Of a stretch of 21,102 bases of DNA, positions 1-6,288 are shown piece after piece. The stretch is from an uncultured Oribacterium sp. (GTDB taxonomy: Bacteria; Bacillota; Clostridia; Lachnospirales; Lachnospiraceae). The stretch is taken from assembly GCA_934270345.1 (NCBI GenBank), contig CAKQPT010000034.1, positions 1-21,102 on the forward strand, read 5' to 3'. Position numbers and translations under genes: made by a program. Numbering within the stretch: position 1 is the stretch's first letter; each line of letters starts with the position of its first letter. The notes under the pieces are model-generated. The model saw only the letters and a program-made list of their open reading frames with translations. It was not told the DNA's origin and searched no databases.

Positions 1-58
1 CCTTTGTGGTATCATTCTTCTGGTAACTAATCTTAAGTTGACCTTGAGTTGACGACAT

Positions 59-124
59 TGGGGTCTGACCCCATTAAGTTTTTATAAACTGAATCTAAAC
101 TGAAGTTTATGGGGTCAGACCCCA
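59..124. repeat. Paired-palindrome repeat element, copy A
   Basis: Two 15-bp palindromes, TGGGGTCTGACCCCA (59-73) and TGGGGTCAGACCCCA (110-124), bracket an A+T-rich spacer that itself holds short inverted repeats built on AAACT/AGTTT. The element begins 13 nt past the stop codon of the binding-protein gene. A second copy lies inside the same operon (2211-2287). This palindrome-spacer-palindrome layout resembles REP/BIME elements mobilised by REP-associated tyrosine transposases, but no transposase is in the window. It could also act as the operon's 3' stabiliser or terminator. Confidence 0.8.
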
Positions 125-136
125 TTTATCTCAGGC

Positions 137-1090
137 TCAGTCTACGACACCGCCCTCAACGACCATGGAATCCGGGTTGGTATCCTCACCGAACACGGCC
201 TTCAGGGTCTCATCATAATCCTTGTGGAAGAAGTTTTCCTCACCGAGGGTCTTGATCTCGTCGTTCAGGAAATCGAGCACCGTGCTGTTGCCCTTTGCGA
301 CTGCGGCTGCGATGGTATCATAATTGCCGAGGGTCTCGATGCCGACCGTGAAGCCAGGATTTGCCTTCGCCCATGCGATGACCTCTGTGTTATCGGTGGA
401 GAATGCATCGCCTCTGCCATCGAGAAGCGCGTTGTACGCATCGGCATACGCGTCATACTTCTGGAGCTTCACCTCCGGATAATTCTTCTCAAAGTAGGTC
501 TCTGCAGTGGTTCCCTTTGCGACGATGAGGGTCTTATCCTTCAGCTCATCGATGGAGCTGATCACGGCGCTGTCCGGTGAAACGACACCGAGTGCGACCT
601 TCATGTACGGCAGTGCGAAGTCGACCTGCTCCTGTCTTTCCGGCGTCACGGTGAAGTTTGCGAGGACGATATCTACCTTTCCGGTGGCTACGTACTCTAC
701 GCGAGACGCAGGGTCGAGGGAGGTGAACTCTACGTTTACGCCGAGGTCATCTGCGATTCTGTGTGCATAGTACACATCATAGCCCTGGTACTCACCCTTA
801 TCATCGACATAGCCGAATGGTGCCTTATCTGAGAAAACGCCGATCTTTACGGTTCCGGACTGCTTGATCTCGTCAAGTGTACGGAAATTACCGCTTTCAG
901 CTGCGCTGGTCTCCGCTGCTTCTGTTGCGGCAGCTGTAGTAGCGTCTGACGCAGCCTCTGTGGCAGCCTTCGTTGCGGCAGCGGTCGTCGCCGCGGCAGT
1001 GGTTGCGTCCGGTGTAGAGGAAGCGCCGCATGCAGCCAGACTCGCTGCTGCTACGATGGCGGTAAATGCTGCAAATACTGACTTTTTCAT
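137..1090 (-). CDS. Amino acid ABC transporter substrate-binding lipoprotein (probable cysteine/cystine)
   Basis: 317 aa, family 3 (polar amino acid) periplasmic-type binding protein that captures substrate outside the membrane and delivers it to the permeases encoded upstream. The signal peptide has a lipobox ending LAAC, with the lipidated Cys at residue 21. A low-complexity Ala/Thr/Glu/Ser linker (about 22-66) tethers the domain. The binding fold then runs from about residue 70, with GVFSDKAPFGYVDDKGEYQGYDV, a VDIVLANFTVTPER stretch and GDAFSTDNTEV. The TFTxTPER and DAFSxD segments resemble cysteine-binding members such as Campylobacter CjaA. The poly-Cys leader of the operon supports cysteine or cystine as substrate, but this is inference. 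ATG start, with GGAG 7 nt upstream. It is the last gene of the operon, separated from the ATPase gene by 320 nt of hairpin-rich DNA. Confidence 0.9.
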   Translation of the reverse strand: MKKSVFAAFTAIVAAASLAACGASSTPDATTAAATTAAATKAATEAASDATTAAATEAAETSAAESGNFRTLDEIKQSGTVKIGVFSDKAPFGYVDDKGEYQGYDVYYAHRIADDLGVNVEFTSLDPASRVEYVATGKVDIVLANFTVTPERQEQVDFALPYMKVALGVVSPDSAVISSIDELKDKTLIVAKGTTAETYFEKNYPEVKLQKYDAYADAYNALLDGRGDAFSTDNTEVIAWAKANPGFTVGIETLGNYDTIAAAVAKGNSTVLDFLNDEIKTLGEENFFHKDYDETLKAVFGEDTNPDSMVVEGGVVD

Positions 1091-1410
1091 AATTTTTCTC
1101 CTTTTTTGATGTTGTTCAGCATCTTCATGTCGATCTTTCGGATTCGCTACGCCAGGCGACCTGTGACAGGCTTCTCCTGAGCGTCGACCATCCTTTTTGG
1201 ATTCTCCATGCGCTGAACGGCTGATTAGAATGTTATGTAAATGTATATATGTTCATCTGCGTTCGCTTTCCGGACAGCTACCGCAGGATAAACCAGTGTA
1301 AGAGTTTGTATCAAACAAACTCTGGAACGATATCCAGCAGAGCTATGCTCTGCTCCCCGAAGGGGCTAAAGTCAGGCTTCCATGGCCTGACTTTAGGGCC
1401 GGTTCCGGTT
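1091..1410. other. 320-nt intergenic region with four tandem hairpins
   Basis: No gene is seen here. In 1301-1396 four perfect inverted repeats follow one another: AGAGTTTG/CAAACTCT (1301-1308/1316-1323), AGCAGAGC/GCTCTGCT (1336-1343/1347-1354), CCCC/GGGG (1355-1358/1362-1365), and CTAAAGTCAGGC/GCCTGACTTTAG (1366-1377/1385-1396). None is followed by a clear U-tract on the minus strand. The likely role is processing or 5' stabilisation of the binding-protein mRNA, a common way to make more binding protein than permease. The remaining 1091-1300 holds the binding-protein ribosome site and an A+T-rich stretch near 1230-1255. I cannot define a promoter there with confidence. Confidence 0.65.
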
Positions 1411-2181
1411 TTACTCTGCCTCGTTCTTCCGTTTCTTCGCGACGAACTCGAAGTTCTCGAGGAACTCCTTCGCACGTTCACTCTTCGGATGCGTGAAGAA
1501 ATCTTCCGGCGTCGCCTCCTCGACGATATGACCGTCATCCAGGAAGATGATCCGATCGGCGATGGCTCTCGCGAAGGCCATCTCATGGGTGACGATCAGC
1601 ATCGTCAGACCCTGCTCCGCGAGCTCGAGCATGACGTCGAGTACCTCACGAACCATCTCCGGGTCCAGCGCGGCGGTGACCTCGTCGAACAGCATCATCT
1701 CCGGATGCATCTCGAGGGCCCGCACGATCGCAACACGCTGCTTCTGTCCACCGGACAGCATACGCGGATAGGCGTTTTCCTTATCGGCGAGTCCGACGCG
1801 TCGGAGCAGCTCGCGGGCTTCCTTCTCCGCATCTGCCTTCGAACGCTTCTGCACCTTCTGCGGTGCCATCGTGATGTTATCGAGGATCGTTTTATGCGGA
1901 AAAAGATCATAGCTCTGGAACACCATGCCGATCTTCTGCCGGTACTTCGACATCTCCGCACTGCTCTTTCCCGAGATTTCCTCTCCGTCGAGGGCAATGC
2001 TTCCATGATGGATCGTCTCGAGACCATTGATGCAGCGGAGCAGTGTCGACTTTCCGCAGCCGGATGGTCCGAGCAGGACGACGACCTCGCCCTTCCTTAC
2101 GTCGAGATCGATCCCCCGGAGGATCTCGAGCTCGCCGAACGATTTATGCAGATCTTTAATTGAAAGCTGTATGTCAGCCAT
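1411..2181 (-). CDS. Polar amino acid ABC transporter ATP-binding protein
   Basis: 256 aa, GlnQ/HisP-type ATPase that powers import at the inner face of the membrane. Visible motifs in order: Walker [10 protein letters not shown] (about 38-46), Q-loop [13 protein letters not shown] signature LSGGQKQR, Walker [15 protein letters not shown] and switch His in IVTHE. The D-loop region reads DEVTAALD where the family usually has DEPTSALD. The conserved Pro is Val, while the catalytic Glu and Asp remain. Length is normal for the family. ATG start with AAGGTGAT just upstream. It follows the second permease gene after 117 nt containing repeat copy B. Confidence 0.95.
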   Translation of the reverse strand: MADIQLSIKDLHKSFGELEILRGIDLDVRKGEVVVLLGPSGCGKSTLLRCINGLETIHHGSIALDGEEISGKSSAEMSKYRQKIGMVFQSYDLFPHKTILDNITMAPQKVQKRSKADAEKEARELLRRVGLADKENAYPRMLSGGQKQRVAIVRALEMHPEMMLFDEVTAALDPEMVREVLDVMLELAEQGLTMLIVTHEMAFARAIADRIIFLDDGHIVEEATPEDFFTHPKSERAKEFLENFEFVAKKRKNEAE

Positions 2182-2210
2182 ATCACCTTTTTCCTTTCTA
2201 CGGGAGTTTA

Positions 2211-2287
2211 TGGGGTCAGTTTATGGGGTCAGACCCTAAAATTTTTCTAAACAGAATCTAAACTAAAGTTTATGGGGTCAGACCCCC
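2211..2287. repeat. Paired-palindrome repeat element, copy B
   Basis: Second copy of the element at 59-124. It has an extra partial unit (TGGGGTCAG, 2211-2219), a palindrome with one end mutated (TGGGGTCAGACCCTA, 2224-2238), a spacer sharing AGAATCTAAACT-like sequence with copy A, and TGGGGTCAGACCCCC (2273-2287). It sits between the permease stop and the ATPase start and must be transcribed as part of the operon mRNA, where it can fold into GC-rich hairpins. Confidence 0.8.
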
Positions 2288-2298
2288 TTACGAAAACC

Positions 2299-3123
2299 TT
2301 AATTTTTCCAGCGCTTCTCGAGGTAGTGGGCCAGCATGGAGATCGGCCAGCAGGAGAAGAAGTAAAGGAAGAAGACGACGCCGTAGATCGGGAGCGCCGC
2401 GGTCGGGTAGGCGAAGCGGTTCGCGTCAATGATCTGCTGTCCGGTCTTCAGGACCTCCACGACGCCGATCAGGACGATCAGGGAGGTGGTCTTGATCATA
2501 CGGGTGATCAGGTTGATCGCCAGCGGGATCAGGCGGCGAAGCGTCTGCGGGATGATGACGTAGAGACTGGTCTGCATCGGGGTCATCCCGAGGGCGGCTG
2601 AACTCTCGTACTGGTGCTTCGGGATACTGATCAAGGCGCCTCGTACGAGGTCTCCCATCTCGGCCGTGCCCCAGAGGACGAAGACGATGACGGCACTGAG
2701 CTCACCGGAGAGATTGATTCCGAAGGCCCGGGTCGTACCGAAGTACACGATGAAGAGCAGCACCAGCTGCGGCATGATACGGATGAAATCGAGGTACACG
2801 CGGCTCAGTGCCTTCGTGACCGGATTCTTCCTCGTCATGAGCATACCGAAGAGGATGCCCAGCGGGATGGAAATCAGTACCGCGATGAGGGAGATGCGGA
2901 TGGTCACCCACAGGCCGCCCAGCAGCCGGATGAAGTTGTTTCCCTTAAACAGGATCGAAATGGCCGGCGCCTTCTTCTGGTCGGCGGCCGCCTGTGCGGC
3001 TGCGATGGCCTCCGGTGTGGCGGCGGCCAGCAGCTTCATGCCGAGGCCACGGAAGCTGTCCGCGAAGTGCAGAAGCTCGAGGCCGAAAGCATTGGCAAAA
3101 TTCTCAATGGCCGAATCCAGCAT
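2299..3123 (-). CDS. Polar amino acid ABC transporter permease (second)
   Basis: About 274 aa integral membrane protein of the HisM/GlnP type, one of two subunits forming the translocation path. An N-terminal segment of about 60 residues with an Ala/Gln-rich stretch precedes the membrane core, which begins near FIRLLGGLWVTIRISLIAVLISIPLGILFGML. The EAA loop that contacts the ATPase is visible as ESSAALGMTPMQTSLYVIIPQTLRRLIP. A start 18 nt further upstream is possible. ATG at 3123 is preferred because AAGGAGG lies 7 nt before it. The start overlaps the end of the first permease gene by 20 nt, indicating translational coupling. Confidence 0.93.
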   Translation of the reverse strand: MLDSAIENFANAFGLELLHFADSFRGLGMKLLAAATPEAIAAAQAAADQKKAPAISILFKGNNFIRLLGGLWVTIRISLIAVLISIPLGILFGMLMTRKNPVTKALSRVYLDFIRIMPQLVLLFIVYFGTTRAFGINLSGELSAVIVFVLWGTAEMGDLVRGALISIPKHQYESSAALGMTPMQTSLYVIIPQTLRRLIPLAINLITRMIKTTSLIVLIGVVEVLKTGQQIIDANRFAYPTAALPIYGVVFFLYFFSCWPISMLAHYLEKRWKN

Positions 3124-3763
3124 AGCGCAGCCTCCTTTCAAGTAAGGTTCCGAGGATGGAGATCGGAAGCAGGATGATGAGGTAGGCGACGACCAGCATG
3201 CTGAGGGCTTCCGGGGTCTTGTAGTAGAGACCGATCAGGTCCTTCGCGACGTACATGAGGTCCGCCAGGGCGATGCCGCTGAACACGGAGGTTTCCTTCA
3301 GGAGGAAGATGACATTCGCCACGAGGGACGGCACCGAAACGGCCATGGCCTGTGGGAGGATGACACTCCACATCGTCTGCACCGGGGTCAACCCGAGGCT
3401 GAGTGCGGATTCCTTCTGGATCGGCTCGACGGTTTCGAGACCGGAACGGAAGGCTTCCGTCATATAGGAGCCGCCGAGGAAGGCGAGTCCGACGATACCA
3501 CAGAGCTCCGCAGACCAGCGGATGCCGATCTTCGGAAGACCGAAATACAGGAAAAAGAGCTGTACGAGCAGCGGGGTGTTGCGGCTGAGTTCGACGTAAA
3601 CGGAAACGATGTGGCGCAGTACCGGGATCCGGTAGTACTCGACTGCACTGCACAGGATGCCGACGACGGTCGCGAGCACGATGCCCAGGGCACCGATCGT
3701 AAGCGTCAGCCGCGCAGCCTCGACGTACATCGGAATGTACTGCTGAATAAACTGAAAATCCAA
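3104..3763 (-). CDS. Polar amino acid ABC transporter permease (first)
   Basis: 219 aa membrane permease, the first structural gene of the transporter operon. Hydrophobic segments are visible at about residues 15-40, 55-75 and 85-105, with more near the C-terminus. The EAA loop reads KESALSLGLTPVQTMWSVILPQ. The start codon is TTG (3763), with AGGAG 9 nt upstream. No in-frame ATG fits the family N-terminus better. A weak TTG start behind an attenuated leader fits low basal expression. It overlaps the next permease gene by 20 nt. Confidence 0.93.
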   Translation of the reverse strand: MDFQFIQQYIPMYVEAARLTLTIGALGIVLATVVGILCSAVEYYRIPVLRHIVSVYVELSRNTPLLVQLFFLYFGLPKIGIRWSAELCGIVGLAFLGGSYMTEAFRSGLETVEPIQKESALSLGLTPVQTMWSVILPQAMAVSVPSLVANVIFLLKETSVFSGIALADLMYVAKDLIGLYYKTPEALSMLVVAYLIILLPISILGTLLERRLRYAGFGH

Positions 3764-3881
3764 AACTGTTTGCTCCTCTCATGGGTCTGTTCGAACCTGG
3801 ATGCCCGTAAGAAATATTTTTCGTTTCTTAGAGCTTTCGCGGCAGTCGCCCCGGTAACGTTCATCGCATTCCCACAGCTTT

Positions 3882-3917
3882 TGCGAAAATAAAAAGGACC
3901 CGCGATGTGCGAGTCCT
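3882..3917 (-). terminator. Attenuator terminator in the transporter leader
   Basis: Read on the minus strand: AGGACTCGC (3917-3909), a 5-nt loop, GCGGGTCCT (3903-3895) with one G-U pair, then TTTTTATTTT. It lies 43 nt past the stop codon of the Cys-rich leader ORF and about 120 nt before the first permease start, so it would end transcription before the structural genes. Its loop and inner 5' arm (3904-3911) are complementary to 3983-3990 inside the leader ORF. Confidence 0.85.
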
Positions 3918-3959
3918 CTTCGTCCCAATCAAAACAGATCCTCTATTTCTAAATGGATC

Positions 3960-4067
3960 CTATCTTCCCGGATGAAATTCAACGCACATCAAAGACGCCC
4001 TATGGCAAGCCATACAGCAGCAACAGCAACAACATGTATTCATATTACGGTTGCTTCTGAACGTCAT
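3960..4067 (-). CDS. Poly-cysteine leader peptide (35 aa) of the transporter operon
   Basis: 35-codon ORF with ATG at 4067 and TAG at 3960-3962, not previously called because of its size. AGGAGG (4076-4081) lies 8 nt before the ATG, an ideal ribosome site. Residues 12-18 are seven consecutive Cys codons (TGT and TGC mixed, 4034-4014), and Cys also occurs at 21 and 28. Such a run is the hallmark of amino-acid attenuator leader peptides, as with His codons in hisL. Starved of Cys-tRNA, the ribosome should stall in 4034-4014 and leave 3983-3990 free to pair with the terminator at 3904-3911. With ample Cys it would run to the stop codon and mask that segment. A small hairpin, TATGG-CTTG-CCATA (4014-4001), sits directly after the Cys run. 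The peptide itself probably has no other role. Confidence 0.85.
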   Translation of the reverse strand: MTFRSNRNMNTCCCCCCCMACHRASLMCVEFHPGR

Positions 4068-4081
4068 GTGCGTTTCCTCCT

Positions 4082-4130
4082 GAAAGAATTTTCCAGCGGA
4101 TGTAATTCCTACCTCCTCACTGGAATTTGC
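4082..4130 (-). other. 5' leader hairpin with a second purine-rich SD-like site
   Basis: On the minus strand AAATTCCAG and CTGGAAAATT can pair, and inside them AATTCC and GGAATT can pair instead. Between lies GAGGAGG with no start codon at the right distance. The segment is the first transcribed part of the transporter leader, before the leader-peptide ribosome site. It may modulate access to the leader ORF; its function is unknown. Confidence 0.4.
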
Positions 4131-4133
4131 TTT

Positions 4134-4162
4134 ACTTTATCACCTTGCAGTGCTGACGTCAA
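4134..4162 (-). promoter_or_regulatory. Sigma-A type promoter of the transporter operon
   Basis: Minus strand: -35 TTGACG (4162-4157), a 17-nt spacer and -10 TAAAGT (4139-4134). Transcription would begin near 4127, giving a leader of about 360 nt before the first permease gene. That leader contains the poly-Cys ORF and the terminator. Confidence 0.65.
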
Positions 4163-4289
4163 TGCTTTCGACCGGATTCTGCTATCACCATTCGGAATAG
4201 AAGTGAAAACCCCCGCCTGTACGCAGGAACACGGACCTCTCTGGAAAGCCTGCCGTGCCCCGGCACCCGCAGCCTGTACGGAATCCGGA

Positions 4290-4334
4290 AACCTGAAAAC
4301 CCCGACATGCCATGCACGCCGGGGTCTTCAGGTT
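4290..4334 (-). terminator. Probable thiC terminator, possibly bidirectional
   Basis: Inverted repeat AACCTGAAAACCCCG (4290-4304) and CGGGGTCTTCAGGTT (4320-4334), 14 of 15 pairs, with a 15-nt loop. On the minus strand the GC core is followed by GGGGTTTT. On the plus strand the arm is followed by CATTTTT. It begins 50 nt after the thiC stop and before the transporter promoter, so it would insulate the two units. Confidence 0.6.
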
Positions 4335-4383
4335 CATTTTTCAGGATAATGGAAAAAATACTGAAAGCAGTATTTCATCGCGA

Positions 4384-5694
4384 TTACAGAATGTCGATGT
4401 GCTCACCGGCGAGGGCCTTGTTCATGCTGCGGACAGCACAGAACTTACCACACATACTGCAGGTATCGCTGTGGTCGTCCTCCGGGAGACGGTCGTTACG
4501 GATCTTCTTTGCGGTCTCCGGATCGAGCGCACACTCAAACTGTGCATCCCAGTCCAGGGCCTTACGTGCATCGGCCATCTTATCGTCGATGTCACGCGCA
4601 TGCGGGATTCCCTTCGCGATATCCGCTGCGTGGGCAGCGATCTTTGAAGCGATGATGCCCTGCTTTACGTCCTCAAGATTCGGAAGTGCGAGGTGCTCTG
4701 CCGGTGTGACATAGCAGAGGAAGGATGCGCCGTTCATCGCGGCGACAGCACCACCGATGGCTGCCGTGATGTGATCGTATCCCGGTGCGATATCCGTCAC
4801 GAGCGGTCCGAGCACATAGAACGGTGCGCCCATGCAGAGGGTCTTCTGTACTTCCATATTTGCAGCGATCTGGTTGAGCGGCACATGGCCCGGACCCTCG
4901 ACCATGACCTGAACGTTGTGTGCCCATGCACGCTTCGTGAGCTCACCGAGACGTACGAGCTCCTCGATCTGGCATACATCAGTCGCATCCGCGAGACAGC
5001 CCGGACGGCAGGCATCACCGAGGGAAATGGTGACATCATACTCCTCACAGATATCGAGGATCTCGTCGAAGTACTCGTAGAACGGGTTCTCCTGACCGGT
5101 CATGCTCATCCATGCGAACACGAGGCTTCCGCCACGGCTGACGATGTTCATCTTACGCTGGTGCTTACGGATCTGCTCGATGGTCTTCCGGGTGATACCA
5201 CAGTGCAGGGTCACGAAATCGACACCATCCTGCGCGTGCAGGCGGATGACGTCGAGGAAATCCTTCGCGGTCAGGGTATCGAGGTCACGCTGGTAGTGAA
5301 TGACGCTGTCGTATACCGGAACCGTACCGATCATCGCCGGACACTCCTTACAGAGCTTCTGACGGAACGGCTGCGTATTTCCATGGCTGGAGAGATCCAT
5401 GATGGACTCCGCACCCATGCGAACAGCACTCATCACCTTCTCCATCTCGAGATCGTAATCCTTCATATCTCTCGACACACCGAGGTTTACATTGATCTTC
5501 GTCCGAAGCATCGAGCCGACACCCTCCGGATCCAGACAGGTATGGTTCTTGTTTGCGCAGATCGCGACCTTACCCTCGGCCACCAGCTGACGAAGATTCT
5601 CCTCCGTCATATGCTCCTTCTCTGCGACGATCTTCATCTGCGGTGTGACGATACCCTTGCGCGCCGCATCCATCTGTGTTGTATAATTCTGCAT
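4384..5694 (-). CDS. thiC: Phosphomethylpyrimidine synthase ThiC
   Basis: 436 aa radical-SAM enzyme that rearranges aminoimidazole ribotide to hydroxymethylpyrimidine phosphate, the pyrimidine half of thiamine, in the cytosol. Start at 5694 ([14 protein letters not shown]) is chosen because AAGGAG lies just upstream. An in-frame ATG at 5757 overlaps the leader terminator and has no ribosome site. Family signatures include [24 protein letters not shown] and the [12 protein letters not shown] block. The C-terminal cluster motif reads CSMCGKFC, that is C-X2-C-X3-C. The form best known from E. coli and Bacillus is C-X2-C-X4-C (CSMCGPKFC). I believe the shorter spacing is typical of the compact clostridial ThiC, but could not check. 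The E. coli-type N-terminal extension is absent. It is a single-gene unit under a TPP riboswitch. Confidence 0.97.
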   Translation of the reverse strand: MQNYTTQMDAARKGIVTPQMKIVAEKEHMTEENLRQLVAEGKVAICANKNHTCLDPEGVGSMLRTKINVNLGVSRDMKDYDLEMEKVMSAVRMGAESIMDLSSHGNTQPFRQKLCKECPAMIGTVPVYDSVIHYQRDLDTLTAKDFLDVIRLHAQDGVDFVTLHCGITRKTIEQIRKHQRKMNIVSRGGSLVFAWMSMTGQENPFYEYFDEILDICEEYDVTISLGDACRPGCLADATDVCQIEELVRLGELTKRAWAHNVQVMVEGPGHVPLNQIAANMEVQKTLCMGAPFYVLGPLVTDIAPGYDHITAAIGGAVAAMNGASFLCYVTPAEHLALPNLEDVKQGIIASKIAAHAADIAKGIPHARDIDDKMADARKALDWDAQFECALDPETAKKIRNDRLPEDDHSDTCSMCGKFCAVRSMNKALAGEHIDIL

Positions 5695-5716
5695 ATTTTC
5701 TCCTTTTCTGATCTGG

Positions 5717-5747
5717 AATAAAAAAGAGAACACCCGCAGGTGTTCTC
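5717..5747 (-). terminator. Riboswitch-controlled terminator before thiC
   Basis: Minus strand: GAGAACACC (5747-5739), a 4-nt loop, GGTGTTCTC (5734-5726), then TTTTTTATT. It lies between the TPP aptamer and the thiC ribosome site, so it is the expression platform. TPP binding should favour termination. Confidence 0.92.
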
Positions 5748-5779
5748 TCAGATCCATAAACGTACAGAAGACGTCTCAT

Positions 5780-5875
5780 CCTAAGTATTTACCTACGTTG
5801 GCATTATCCAAATCAGGTTGCGGGTCGAGATTTCTGAATCTCCTCTCAGCCGACAGCAGTCAGCTCCCCTCTTTG
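5780..5875 (-). ncRNA. TPP riboswitch (THI element)
   Basis: On the minus strand the aptamer has GGGGAGCTGAC near its 5' side, then CGGCTGAGAGGAG, a variable P3 hairpin (GAGATTCAGAAATCTC), ACCCGCAACCTGATTTGGA and TAATGCCAACGTAGGTAAA. The CTGAGA and ACCTGAT..GGATAATGCCA blocks are the diagnostic conserved thi-box segments. It precedes thiC with an intrinsic terminator between them, so control is at transcription termination. Outer boundaries are approximate. Confidence 0.97.
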
Positions 5876-5890
5876 TTAATTTTGTTCTTA

Positions 5891-5919
5891 ATTATAGAGC
5901 GCGCGCGTTCCTTTTTCAA
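5891..5919 (-). promoter_or_regulatory. Promoter of the riboswitch-thiC unit
   Basis: Minus strand: -35 TTGAAA (5919-5914), exactly 17 nt, -10 TATAAT (5896-5891). It starts just after the stop codon of the DUF1667 gene, so thiC does not depend on the glp operon. The spacer contains an alternating GCGCGCGCG run. Confidence 0.85.
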
Positions 5920-5926
5920 GTTCAAT

Positions 5927-6286
5927 TTAGTTCACGTTCTTCGTCGCGACGATCGGCACGCCGGTCCCGGCGACATCCTCCAGGATCACATCCCCGATAT
6001 GAACCGGAGCCTGCACCGAAACGCCCTTCAGCGCCTTCACGCACTCGAAGATCTTTCCCTTCGGAATATCCTCCTTCGTCTTCACCGACACCATATCATG
6101 GTCTCCACCGCTCACACGTACCGTCGAGGTCACGATTCTCGTCGGATTCGTCACTTCCTTTCGCGCATAGACATCCCCACGCTTACAGGTATTTCCCGTA
6201 ACACTTATTACCTCACCACCATCGATCTCCACTGTCAGAGGACACCCCATCGGACAGCCGATGCAAATCAGTTTTTTCTCTTCCAT
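5927..6286 (-). CDS. DUF1667 protein, small Cys-motif (probable Fe-S) partner of the G3P dehydrogenase
   Basis: 119 aa. The N-terminus holds four cysteines spaced C-X2-C-X3-C-X18-C (ICIGCPMGCPL...NTCKRG). This resembles the Fe4S4 domain at the start of molybdopterin oxidoreductases, though no cofactor domain follows. Family DUF1667 is regularly found beside GlpA-like and GlpB-like flavoproteins. The inference is an electron-transfer or cluster-carrying subunit taking the place of GlpC. Start choice: an ATG at 6292 overlaps the previous stop as ATGA but lies only 1 nt from AGGAGG. The second ATG at 6286 lies 7 nt from it and is preferred. It is the last gene of the glp unit. I see no terminator between it and the thiC promoter. 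Confidence 0.88.
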   Translation of the reverse strand: MEEKKLICIGCPMGCPLTVEIDGGEVISVTGNTCKRGDVYARKEVTNPTRIVTSTVRVSGGDHDMVSVKTKEDIPKGKIFECVKALKGVSVQAPVHIGDVILEDVAGTGVPIVATKNVN

Positions 6287-6288
6287 CG

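Noticed and set aside
59..2287. CRISPR array from the GGGGTCAGACCCC repeats
   Set aside because: The repeats are palindromes in two separated pairs sharing spacer sequence, without unique spacers or cas genes.
3882..4067. Cys T-box riboswitch ahead of the transporter
   Set aside because: No T-box sequence (AGGGTGGNACCGCG) or specifier stem is visible; the translated poly-Cys ORF explains the leader better.
3972..4349. 125-codon plus-strand frame opposite the transporter leader
   Set aside because: Antisense to the promoter, leader ORF and thiC terminator hairpin; composition and lack of a ribosome site argue against coding.
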